Shown here: piece by piece, positions 45,101-55,400 of the stretch
Position numbering within the stretch: position 1 is the stretch's first letter
Layout of the letters: every line of letters starts with the position of its first letter
From: Chondrus crispus
Taxonomy: Eukaryota > Rhodophyta > Florideophyceae > Gigartinales > Gigartinaceae
Reading direction: 5' to 3'
Assembly: GCF_000350225.1 (NCBI RefSeq)
Contig: NW_005179129.1
Span: forward strand, 1-64,000
DNA length: 64,000 nucleotides
Made by a program: the position numbers and the translations under genes
Notes under the pieces: model-generated
The model's input: the letters and a program-made list of their open reading frames with translations, nothing else
What the model was told of the DNA's origin: nothing
Databases searched by the model: none

Positions 45101-45601
45101 AGATTGGAGTCGATGCCCTTGACGACGGGTTCGCTTAAATCTTCTTGACGCGTGCGCGTGGGCGCGTCTGGGGTGCCAGCGGACATAACGATGCCCGAAA
45201 GTGCGCGCCGGCGTCGACGCACGTGCACTTGAGTCCGCTGTAGACGCCGGAAAGCTGACGGAAGTGCGGCTTCTTTGCGACAGTCTCCTGAATTCTTGTG
45301 TTGCCCAATCGGTGTAGCTCATCCTGGACGTTTCGCTCTTTGTCCCTGCGTACGCGCGCGGAAGATGAGACGTTAGAGTAAGCAGCGTGGGAGGGAAGGC
45401 ACACGTTGCAAGAGGTCGTGTCCCTTGTGCGCTGGTGTCACGACCGCGTCCGCGGTAGCTTCATCATCGTCCCATCCCGTAGTGTACGGGGAGGGGTTGG
45501 CGGTGGTGCGGCATACAGAGGGCGCCGCGCCCTCTCAGTGGTGCAGGGGTTATGCAACGACGTCGTGCCGCTCATTGCGAGTGCCCCCCATGGCACACGC
45601 G
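42151..45601. other. Unassigned older segment left of D, hairpin-rich
   Basis: About 3.45 kb that was continuous with 60,293 onward before D inserted. It holds the hairpin cluster at 42,333-42,787 and a few minus-strand frames with mildly protein-like wording (around 43,180-44,281 and 44,790-45,404) that I cannot assign. It may be part of an older minus-strand retroelement related to E: a G-rich tract and the same hairpin as at the end of E's pol occur at 42,750-42,787. An 11-bp inverted repeat (ATGGCAGAGAC) spans 44,894-44,990. Confidence 0.4.
42333..42787. repeat. Cluster of perfect short hairpins
   Basis: Perfect stems: TCTAAGGTAG at 42,333-42,342/42,353-42,362; AGTGCAGG at 42,507-42,514/42,519-42,526 (loop TCGG); TACTGTCAGC at 42,531-42,540/42,550-42,559; ACTGTAGAGC at 42,669-42,678/42,684-42,693 (loop GTCGA); TGTGAACG at 42,768-42,775/42,780-42,787 (loop TCCG). 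Several 10-bp perfect stems with tiny loops in 450 bp are far beyond chance. Confidence 0.85.
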
Positions 45602-46541
45602 TGTAGTGCAATGCGCCTGTTAGGCAGAGACCAAGGTCCGACGGTCCAACACAAACAACAGCAACAAAAACAACAACTGCCAACGGCACAGCGCTACGGA
45701 GTGTTCGAAGCTCCCTGTCCTCTTTAAGCAGGTTTGCGGCCCGCAGTAGCTCGGATCCCTGATAGGGGGGGGGCAAAGAGAAGGGCCCAGCCCGGGATCG
45801 GTAAATGGTGGTAGAGACTTGTAAAGACAACTGCTCGACGAGTTCGGAGGGGTGTTTAGGTAAACCTGGTCCGATGGGTCGTAAATCCAATGCTCGAAGA
45901 GCGCCTTGTACACCTTATACCCTTGATAAGGTCTTCGACGGGGACGTCGCAACGTAGCCCGTCGGGAAAGAAGAAAACGTAGCAGCGCTACACCGTCGTA
46001 CTGCCCGATAGCACAGTACCAATAACGGATCGGTCGCAACCAGATTCCGATAGAACCAACACTGAGATAAGCACCACTGGTGCACCAACACAAAAGCCCG
46101 ATGGCAAATGACGTCACGTGGCGGATCACAATCCTACAAGGTGGGACCAACTCAAGATTAAGGGAAATTAGGATAGGGAAATAAAGGAAAATTGATAAGG
46201 AAAAAGGGGACCCCCCGAGCGCAAAGGATAAAGTAATCTGTAGTTAAAGGGAATGTCTTGTAAAAGACGGACTTCAACCAAGGCGATATCAGACTCTGGC
46301 AACTCGGGTTACCTTTACTGACTTGGTGGTCAGAGGGCTAAGGTATATATCGCCCGGCCGGAGCCACTACAGTAGCTCTCGGGGCTAGATCCTAGATCTA
46401 ATCTAATGTTAAATAACTAATATGCAACTAATTAAAATTAATAATTAAAATAATAAATTGAAATGATTTCCACTTTTGCTTGTCATACCCCATCATTTTC
46501 ATTTCTTTTCACCCCTCTTTTCAGGTGCGTATTGCACTACA
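45602..46541 (-). repeat. 3' LTR of chromovirus D
   Basis: 940 bp, TGTAG...CTACA. The TATA stretch is near 46,343-46,352. It pairs with 59,355-60,292. The antisense ORF starts 126 bp beyond its inner edge, so an LTR promoter firing backwards could serve it. Confidence 0.93.
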
Positions 46542-46666
46542 TATCCCCCTTCTGAGCGCCCTTGCGCAACGCCCAGCCATCGTATAATCTCCTGCCGCTG
46601 CTGACCGTGTTTCCCAGTCATCAATCACTCTGCGCGGCGTTCTAGCAAGGGTAAGACGAAAATACC

Positions 46667-48583
46667 ATGCTTCTTTCTCCATCGGAACACTCGGACGATA
46701 GTGCCACCCGTAGACGTCCGGGTGTTGGCTTTCCTGGCAAGTTAGAAGTGCCCCAGGGTCTTCCTTCCATACCCCGTCTACCCCCTGTTACCAACCCTAC
46801 CGGGCCGGCCTTCCATCGGGGCTACCATTCCTCTTGGGTAGCCCGCCGTCATCCTTCGCTCGAGGAGCTGCAGAACAAAAACATGCGTGATAACGCAGCC
46901 CTGTTTGCTTCTGCTCAATGGTTCTCCTCTGTGGGCGTCCGCGACCTCGACGGCATCAAAAATAATTTCGCCGATGATGCGGGCATGTTGCCCGGTAACC
47001 TTCCTTTGCAGGCCATTCACACCTTTGACTGGCGCGCCTGCATCGCTATACCCACCTCCATCCTACGTCACTCCTCCCCGCGCGGTCGCTCTTCCTTATC
47101 CCTGCGCTTCATGGACGCTGTGCTCACTCGGATTGAGATTCCTATGGCCGACTCCCTCATGCCTTCATGTTACCACTGCGACACTTGGCAGTGTCGTACG
47201 GAGGGGGAGCGACTCTACCTCGACAACCTCATGGACTGCACCTTCGGTGACCCCGTGTCCGAGGCGGACCGACTGTGGCGCAACCGACGCACCGTCACGA
47301 CCGACGCCATGTTTTGGACCCAAGCCATTCTTCCCACAAACTTTCGCCATGCGAAGCGCGGCGGTATTTTCTTTTTCCAAAATACCGTACGCTTCGAACG
47401 TCGGGTCCGATCCGACACTGGGTACTTCGTGGCGTACCAGATGATTGAGGCTCGTGAAATTTCCAGACAGCACTACACCAATCGATACCAACGAACCCCG
47501 GCCTTGTGGAGTCAACACGTGGTATGTCAGGGTTTCTGGGCTGAGTTAGGACTCATTCTGACATATTACGGCAGTCATTTACGCGATCCGCAGCACGGGC
47601 TGTGGACTGTGTTTCTCACGGAGTGGTGCGTGAAAGTCGCCGCCACCGTCCTGTGGGAAGTTTTCGACTGTTGGCGCCTGTGGCACCTCCCTTCGAAACT
47701 CCGCGAACAGATGCGTCTCCTCGATTTTTCTGCCCCCCTTGGCGGGTCCGATGTGGACCGTGAAGTGCACGCCCTCCTCGATATGATCGAGACCGTAGCG
47801 TGGGATTGCGTTCCTCCACAAAATTCGTCTCGGTCCTTTTCACGCCAACGACCCTCTTTTTCCCCTGGTAGAAATCATCCAGCTGCCGGCGACTTCGTGT
47901 GGATCAACCCCTGGTCCTCCTCCCTCTGTTCTGCCTGGGAGGCCCAGATGAGCCGCCGTTTCGGAAATCAACCACCAACCCGCAACGCAGTCACCGTGGT
48001 GAACGCGGATCCTCGAGAGCCTGAGATGTGCTCTCGACCTTGGGCCCCAACTTCCCGTCTCCCTGCACCAGTCCGTCTCTCCGCGCCTGAGGCCCCAGTG
48101 TGCGTCGTACTTCCTCCCACGAGCTCGGCGGAAACCTTGTCGCTTCGAGTCGTGTCTTCCTCCGACGTGAATCCAACCTCACTTCCTGCTTCCCCATCAC
48201 GCGAGGGACAGCTCGTCACACCCACCTCAACCTTGCCATTGCCGTCATGTTCGGCACCCGTCGGCTTAACCCGCCCTGAGGCTCCTCCGCGCGTCGAGGT
48301 TCCTCCTGCGAGCTGCTCGACGGGAACCATTTCAATTCGGGAAGCCCCACCGTTGGCCGGGGATCGGACCCCACGTCCGGCTCGCCCTTCACCTGAGGGT
48401 CCGCTCCTCGCCCCTACCTCGGGCCCTCCATCATCTACAATTCCCAAAGAAAATACCTCTGCTGCCGCCGTTTGCCATCGCCTTCTCATGGCTCATGGTG
48501 TGGAGGGAGAAGCTCTCCAGGGGGCGTCCCTGGACGACTTGCGAGTTTTAGCTCGGCTTGTCACCTCCCTTCCAAAGGGATAA
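46667..48583 (+). CDS. Long antisense ORF of chromovirus D, unknown function
   Basis: A 638-codon open frame on the strand opposite gag-pol, starting 126 bp from the 3' LTR. The first ~380 residues look globular and Trp/His/Cys-rich (SCYHCDTWQC, FGDPVSEADRLWRNRR, HVVCQGFWAELGLILTYYGSH, CVKVAATVLWEVFDCWRLWHL). Then comes a Pro/Ser-rich linker of about 200 residues, then a short helical C-terminal block (AAAVCHRLLMAHGVEGEALQGASLDDLRVLARLV) with SAP/LEM-like spacing, although the family is not certain. A remnant of the same C-terminal block in copy C shows that the gene belongs to the family and not to a chance reading frame. No Env-like signal peptide or membrane anchor was seen. It may be unrelated to the antisense ORF of A. 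Confidence 0.75.
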   Translation: MLLSPSEHSDDSATRRRPGVGFPGKLEVPQGLPSIPRLPPVTNPTGPAFHRGYHSSWVARRHPSLEELQNKNMRDNAALFASAQWFSSVGVRDLDGIKNNFADDAGMLPGNLPLQAIHTFDWRACIAIPTSILRHSSPRGRSSLSLRFMDAVLTRIEIPMADSLMPSCYHCDTWQCRTEGERLYLDNLMDCTFGDPVSEADRLWRNRRTVTTDAMFWTQAILPTNFRHAKRGGIFFFQNTVRFERRVRSDTGYFVAYQMIEAREISRQHYTNRYQRTPALWSQHVVCQGFWAELGLILTYYGSHLRDPQHGLWTVFLTEWCVKVAATVLWEVFDCWRLWHLPSKLREQMRLLDFSAPLGGSDVDREVHALLDMIETVAWDCVPPQNSSRSFSRQRPSFSPGRNHPAAGDFVWINPWSSSLCSAWEAQMSRRFGNQPPTRNAVTVVNADPREPEMCSRPWAPTSRLPAPVRLSAPEAPVCVVLPPTSSAETLSLRVVSSSDVNPTSLPASPSREGQLVTPTSTLPLPSCSAPVGLTRPEAPPRVEVPPASCSTGTISIREAPPLAGDRTPRPARPSPEGPLLAPTSGPPSSTIPKENTSAAAVCHRLLMAHGVEGEALQGASLDDLRVLARLVTSLPKG

Positions 48584-51500
48584 TCCCTTGGGGCATAGTC
48601 TCGTTGAGACGGCGGCCACAGCACTTCCTTGCGACCTGTCCTTCTTTTCCCATCCTGCCCACCTGATAGTCGACTAGCGACTTTATCGTACGACCTTTGG
48701 GCGATAAAAAGAACCCACCTGCGCATCTCCTGTTATTTCCAATTTCCTCCTCTTTTGCATTTTCAGTTCCCCCTTTCCTGATTCCCCTATATTTCCTTCT
48801 CTTCAATTCCTCCTCTTTATCCTTGACCACTTTTCTCCCTCTTTTCCTACGCCCTGATTCTGCCTAACGGGGGCGGCAACGTGCGTGTTTACGGCATCTC
48901 CGACTTCCTCCTTCGTTTGCCCTCTTCTTGCCGTAGGCGGGGACGTGGCGGTCCCAGACAATTTTTCTAGTCGCCCTCCCCCTTTTTGTTTAACCATCCA
49001 CGAGACGTCGTCAATGGTCGCCTCTTCAGTTGCTCCGTTGCCCGTTTGGGGACTCCTCCTCAAGGGAATACAGTCCCCCTTTGGGTCTCTGAGGTGGTCC
49101 GCTTTTCGGTCCTCCTCTTCATTTCTCGATTTCCCCCAATTTCCTGCGCATTCTCTTTCTCCCATCCTCGATGTGCGTCTTCCCTTTCCTCCTCTTTTGT
49201 GGTTTACCTCCTCTTTTTGTCTTTCCCTTTTTATCTCTTCAAATTCCTCACTTACCTCCTCTTTTTGTCTTCCCCTTTTTACCTCTTCAAATTCCTCACT
49301 TACCTCCTCTTTTTGTCTTCCCCTTTTTACCTCTTCAAATTCCTCACTTACTTCCTCTTTTTCGCCTGGCGAGCCGCCCTCGGTTTCCTAATCCCTCGAA
49401 AACTGTCATTCTGACAAGGAGCATCGCTACCATGACTCCCTACAATTTTTCTCTGTTGTAGTTGCCGGTTCGACTCAGTTCCCCTGTACGCCTTCAGTGG
49501 CATTCGCCATTTCCGCGACCTTCCGTTTCATTGCTGTCCGATTTTTAGTTCCTCGATCGGAAGCCCTTTCCCCTGTTCACATTTCATGCCATGAAAAATA
49601 CTCCGCGGGGAAATCTCTGCTCTCCCGACTCCGGCGGGGTCAAGAACTCTGTTCATTCACACGTAGGTTCTACCCTCTCTCTCTTTGAAAACATCCCTTA
49701 CGTGCAGACTCAGATTCGCGGCGCGATAGGTGTGGAGACGTCAATTTCGTTGCCCGTGATCTCGTTCGGGGCGTCCCTCTTACTGTTAGAATGCTACCTG
49801 AGGTAGCGGACTGTGTCCTGACGGCGATTCGCAACTAGTTGAGGTGGCGACGAGGATTCCCCGTACACGTCCGGTCATACGTATTACGATTAGTTGATCA
49901 CGTCGCGATGAGCGGCCATCTTGATCCGGTCTCGGTTCATACATTTAGATGGTATCCCGGGGTTCACGGCAACCCCATTCTTACATAGTGTCATCCGCTC
50001 GGTTGCCTAACTTGGCGTTTTCGTCCTTGCTGTCGGGCGAGTTGCCCTCGCTCTGTCATTAGGGACACGGGGCGGCGCGTGTAACCTGTAGGTCGTGAAA
50101 ACCAGTTGACAACTCGTGTGCGAGGCCATTGGCGAGGTCACTCAGCGTACCGGCGGTCCGAAAATGACGGGCGAAACTCTTCGCTATGCGCGTACAGCGC
50201 GTTCTCGCTCGGGAGCACTTCCCGAAAGTCGCGTGACTAGGACTCCGTCCTTTCCCTTTTTCTTGAATGTCATCCTTTTCGACGTACGTGCGTGATCATC
50301 ATGACTAAGCGATCACAGTGATGGTTGGCGCCCTGTGAGCGAGAGGGGAAGGGGGGTCGTAGTCCAGATCCTCCCCTCTTTTTGCATTGTGATATGTCGT
50401 GAGATCGGCGGCTGTGGCTCATGCCAACAAACCGGCGTGAGTTCTTGCGGTGACTAGGGTTCTCCTTAATTTCGTTAATATTTTCAAACGATGTTTGACA
50501 CCTCCGTTTTCGTGTGTTGGCATGCAATGTGCTCATGCTCCCAAGTCAAAGTGGTTTCTCAGATCTCAACGACTTGAGGTCGTCCTATGCATACGAGACG
50601 TCCCCGTTCCTCCGCGTTCTCCCCGATTCTGTCAATAAGCAAAGCACTCCAGGTTTCGTCAAGTGCTGAATTAAAATCTTTCAAAAGTTTCCTCTTACGC
50701 TGTATAAACCTTCGTCTCCTTTCGTAGGAAATCACGTTAATGAAGGAAGGCCCCATGCGTTGATCTGCGTCTCAATCCCATCTCATCATCGTTCTGTTCT
50801 TTCCTCAGATGAGGGGTCTCAGGATTAATTCTCGTTGCCGACAGTACGTCACCATTATTCATGGAGTCTGTACTCAAGGACCTCAGAGTTTTCCTGACGG
50901 GACACCGCGCAGGCGCTCTTGCATTCAATCCCTGATGAGAAAGGAGAAATGGGAGTACAGAAAAATACAACTGTTGTAGGGTGAGATCGATGATCCTGTC
51001 GCGGACTGACTGATGCGTCGCCCGGCCCGAGGGCTTGTCCTAAGTGCAATTGAGCACGAATATTGAGCTGATGCTCTCACGGTGCACACCCAATGAAGGT
51101 TGTGCCGGTACGCTTTTTTTCAAGCCAATATCGAGGATCTCAATGAGACTTGCACCAGGGCCTCGTCGGGGGTTCGAACTCCCTTTCTTAGATTTGACTC
51201 CTTCTCCCAAGGAGCTGACGATACCATTCGTCCCGCGTAGATGAACCTCGAAACAAAACAAAAACGACAAAGACACAGTAGCCGGTTCACGTATACGGTG
51301 AACGTTGCCCCGAGATGTCTCCATCAGTTGGGAGCTGCACCCCGTGGGGCTATTATAATTACGTGTCTCGTCAGTGCCTTCTGCACGGTAAAGGAAAAAA
51401 GTAAAAAAGTGAAGAGAGTCGCCACGGAAGTAAATTCATGTACAAGGTGGGAGGGCATCTTTCAGGGTTCCCGACGTATCCTTTCGCGACACGGACCATA

Positions 51501-52474
51501 CTGTCCGCTTGGTGCTCATCAGGTCTCATACGACCCTGGCTCGTCCTTCGCGACTCATTGCGCGCATTCCCACGGGGGGAAGGGGCTTCTTCTCCGTTCT
51601 CAATGGAACGCTTTGTTTCGAATCTTGGGTCTACTGTAGGGTTCCCCTTCTCATTGGTGTGGTAATAGCCTCCTTCTTAGTCCTTGTAGGTTCTTCTGAT
51701 CGATCCCCGCAGTGCGGGGTCGTCTCCTTGATGACACAGAAAATAATAGTAACTGGAACAGAACAATAACAAAACAGAAAAGAGGAAAAGTGAATAAAAT
51801 AAAGAAACAAAGAAACGACAGAGTTGAAGAGAAATCATGATGGGTTAGTGCTAAGTAGACCGTCCTGGAAAAATGATAATATGACCGATTGTGAGCGTCG
51901 ACGTCGGCCACCGCGGGTGAATTCGTAGCTGCGCTCTTCTGAGGGTGGTCCCTTTGGACGAGTCTTCGTGCTCGGCGAGCATGGGCAGTGTGTTAGCAGG
52001 GAGTGTGACGATCGGCTTCGTGTGAGGTCGGGTGGGGCTTGGCTGCAGGGCGACTTAGAATAGTTATGTCGCAAACTGTGGCAAACGATCACCACTTATC
52101 GTGCGTACTGCAGCTGCCGTAACTTTTCCTGCTTTTTGATTATAATTTCACAGCATGGCTGGAATCGACTTCTCACTTGTGTCGCCTGTTCAGCGGGTTG
52201 TTGTCGACACGCTTACATATGTATATATAATTTGATTTCATCATCCCTCCCACGTGGGCGGACCGTCCGTTCGAAACGCCATTTCTCGTGCGTACCGTGA
52301 TGAGGCGTGTGTGTTTTCCGAGAGGCTCAATGCCTCATCCAAGGATACAGTCTCGCTTCTCTGCCTTGCTCTCTTTTCTTTCAAACTCCTTATCTGTGAA
52401 CCCCGTACATGTGTTCCTTTCTCGAAGTTCTGACCTCTCTGATGTCTCTAACCTACTAATTCTATTTACGATGG
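48584..52474 (-). other. 3' non-coding stretch of chromovirus D
   Basis: About 3.9 kb between the antisense ORF and pol. From about 48,720 to 49,380 the minus (sense) strand is purine-rich, like the equivalent part of B, and contains a 48-bp tandem array. Open frames there are composition artefacts. Nothing else was recognised. Confidence 0.55.
49204..49364. repeat. 48-bp tandem repeat, three units plus a partial
   Basis: Units start at 49,204, 49,252 and 49,300, with a partial at 49,348. Each reads TTACCTCCTCTTTTTGTCTT and onward to TCTTCAAATTCCTCAC. It lies in the polypyrimidine (plus strand) region of D. Confidence 0.95.
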
Positions 52475-55400
52475 CTATCCCGGTTGTGCGTGCGACGCTT
52501 GCGCGGGTAAGGGGAGCCTTTTCCTTCGGAAATATGCGACTACCGCGCTGCGGGGGATCTTCTCAATAGGTTCCCACGTTGCGTCCTCGATGGTATACCC
52601 ATACCACCTCACTTTGAGAATTAATTTCTCCTCGTCGTAGCCGTGGTCCACGATCTTGTCGATCACATACTCCTGACTCTCGGCTCCTTCTTCTTGCGTG
52701 TCCAACTGTCCTTCCCCCTTCCGAAGATCTTCCAACTCATCCTCTTCTCTGGACTTTCCGAACTGGCGTAGGTCTGGAGGTGTCTCCGCTGTCGGCGTTC
52801 GACCAACTAAATTATCCTGGTCCCCCGTCCTAGGCGCACGGGAGTGAGGACGTTCCTCGTCCTCCATTATCTCTCCTTCTTCGTTTAGCTCCGGCTCTCC
52901 CAGGAACTTTAGCGCTTGCCGTAGGCCAGTTATCGGCGAATAGTCCATCGGGCTTGGGGCTAACTCCACCCTGTCTCGCGATACGCGTTCCTCTTGATCG
53001 CCAATGGCAATGACTACCGTATGTTGATCCGATCTTCGGACCTGATAAGGTCCTGTGGCTACTTGTGCCAGCTTGTGTTTCGGGTCGCTCGCCGTGCCCT
53101 GCTCCTTCCGAAGGAACACGTAGGACCCCGGCGGGATCTCATATTGCGGTTTGCGAAGGCGTGCGTCGAAATTTTGCTTGTACCGGGCTTTTTCCTTTCG
53201 CAAACTTCTATCAGCGCCTTTCATCAGGCTTTCCAACCACGACTGCCATTTCAGGTAGTACGCTCGATTCGAGCTAAATCCTTCAAAACTTGGCTGTGCT
53301 TGTAACGCAATGCTTCTCGGCGCCCGAGCTAACACCAGCTCGAAGGGCGCGATATTCGTAGTTCGATGAACTTGCGTGTTGTATGCGAACGTCACAGCGT
53401 CGCTAAATAGGTCTTAGTCCTTGGGATGCTCTCCAACGTATTTTCGCAACGCAGAAGTCAGCGTGCGGTTAAACCTCTCAACTTGGCCGTTGGCTTGCGG
53501 GTGGTACGTAGTCGTGAACACATTGCGTATGCCGAGAATTCGGCAGACATTCTGAAAGAACCGGACCGTGAACTGTGTTCCATTGTCGGACAGCAGCTTG
53601 ACCGGCGGTCTGTACACGAATACCCAATGGTGAACGAAAGCTTGTGCGATGTGCGCAGCTGATATCTTCTTCAACGGTACGGTTCGTACCAGTTTCGAGT
53701 ATCGATCGCTGATCACGAGAATGTACCGATTTCCTCGTTTAGTTGTAATTAGCTCGCCGAGGATGTCGATGGCGACAAACTCCAGCGGAGCTTTGGGCGT
53801 GAACAGCTTCATTTCCTTCGTGTTTCTTCTTAACTTCACCCTTTCCCGCGCGCATGCAGCGCAATTCTTCGCGACTGCGTAGCAGTCTAGGGCCATCGTG
53901 GGCCAATAAAAATATTTTCTCAATGTCTTGTAAAGTTTCCTGCCTCCCGGGTGGCCTGCCGATTTTGCGTAGTGGCTCAACCCTAGGACGCGGTCCCTTA
54001 ACGATTGTGGTATCACCACTTGTACAAACTCCGCCGCGGTACGGCATAGAATTCCTTCGAATTCCTCGGTGTCCATGCTGAACTTTCTCACCTTTCCGGC
54101 GTCAATTTCTTCCTTGATGCGATTGCAGAAGGGGTCGACGGCTTGCTCGCGAATGAGCTCCTCCGGAGTGACAGCTTGGAATTGATCGAGGCGATCAGGG
54201 GCGGTCCCCCCCTCAAGAGCGAGGATGTCGTCTATCGCGTCAAAACTTTCCTCGTTCTCCACTGTACCCTCGGCCGGTTCGGCCATAAAGCATGGGATTT
54301 CGTCGTCGATTTCGTCGACGGTTTCTCCTGCGGTCCGTAATCTTGACAGGGCATCGGCTTGGCTGTTAGCCTTGCCCTTCTTGTACTTGATCTCGAAATC
54401 GAATTCCGAGAGGCGGAGCCTCCATCGGATTAATCTCCCGCTGGGGTCGGTTACGTTCATCAACCACCTCAATGAGGCATGGTCGGTATGCACAATGAAG
54501 TGCTCGCCATATAGATATAGTCTTAAAGTCTGTACGGCCCAAATTACCGCTAGTCATTCTTTTTGTGATACAGAATAGTTTCTCTCGGCTGCGGCTAACG
54601 TTCTTGAAAAGAACCCGATGGGTTTGCGTTGCGCATCCGGGTGTGTTTGGAATAATGCAGCGCCGATTTGATAGTCGCTTGCATCGGTATCTACCGAGTA
54701 GGGTAGGTCCTTCTTCGGCAGCGCCAACACCGGCGGTGCCAGGATGGCGTCCTTGAGCTTATGAAAAGCTTTCTTGCACGGTTCGTCGAATCCTTCCAAC
54801 TGGACCGGGTGTCCCTTCTTCAACAATTGATTGAGCGGATGCGCGATTTTTGCATAATGCGGAACGAATCTGCGGTAGACATTGCAAAGTCCCAAGAAGC
54901 TCCTGAGCTGGGTCTGCGTTTGAGGGTACCTCACTCGTTCCAATGCGACGGTTCGCGCAGCGTCCACTTCCAATGTACCTGGCCGAACGACATGGCCCAG
55001 GTACTTGATCTTTTCGACGAAAAATTCGCACTTGCGAAGCTTGAGCTTCACACCTGCCTTCTCCAATACAGAAAGTATTTCATCCACGTGCACGATGTGC
55101 TCTTCCCACGATTTGCTAAAAATTATTATGTCGTCCAGATACACCAAACAGCACTTCCAACGGAACGGAGAGAGCAGGATATCCATTGCTCTCTGAAACG
55201 TCGCTGGCGCGTTAGTTAGCCCGAAGGGCATTCTTGAGAAGCGATACAGTCCTGAGTGACACGAAAATGCGGTCGCGGTCGCGCTCAGGGATAGGCATCT
55301 GCCAATATCCCGAGATCGCGTCCAACGCGGAGAAAACCTTGGTGTCACCAAGCGAGTCCAGGCACTCATCCATGCGCGGTAAGGGGTACGTGTCCTTCAC

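Noticed and set aside
43180-45404. Several minus-strand frames left of D as host genes
   Set aside because: They are short and GC-rich, with frames overlapping on both strands and no domain. They may be decayed retroelement coding sequence, and I could not support a product.
46667-48583. Envelope protein for the antisense ORF of D
   Set aside because: It is on the wrong strand for an env gene, with no signal peptide, furin-like site or membrane anchor visible.
48885-49461. Overlapping frames with 16-residue repeats (LTSSFCLPLFTSSNSS)
   Set aside because: They come from the 48-bp tandem array in a polypyrimidine region. All three frames look alike, and there is no start context or homologue.
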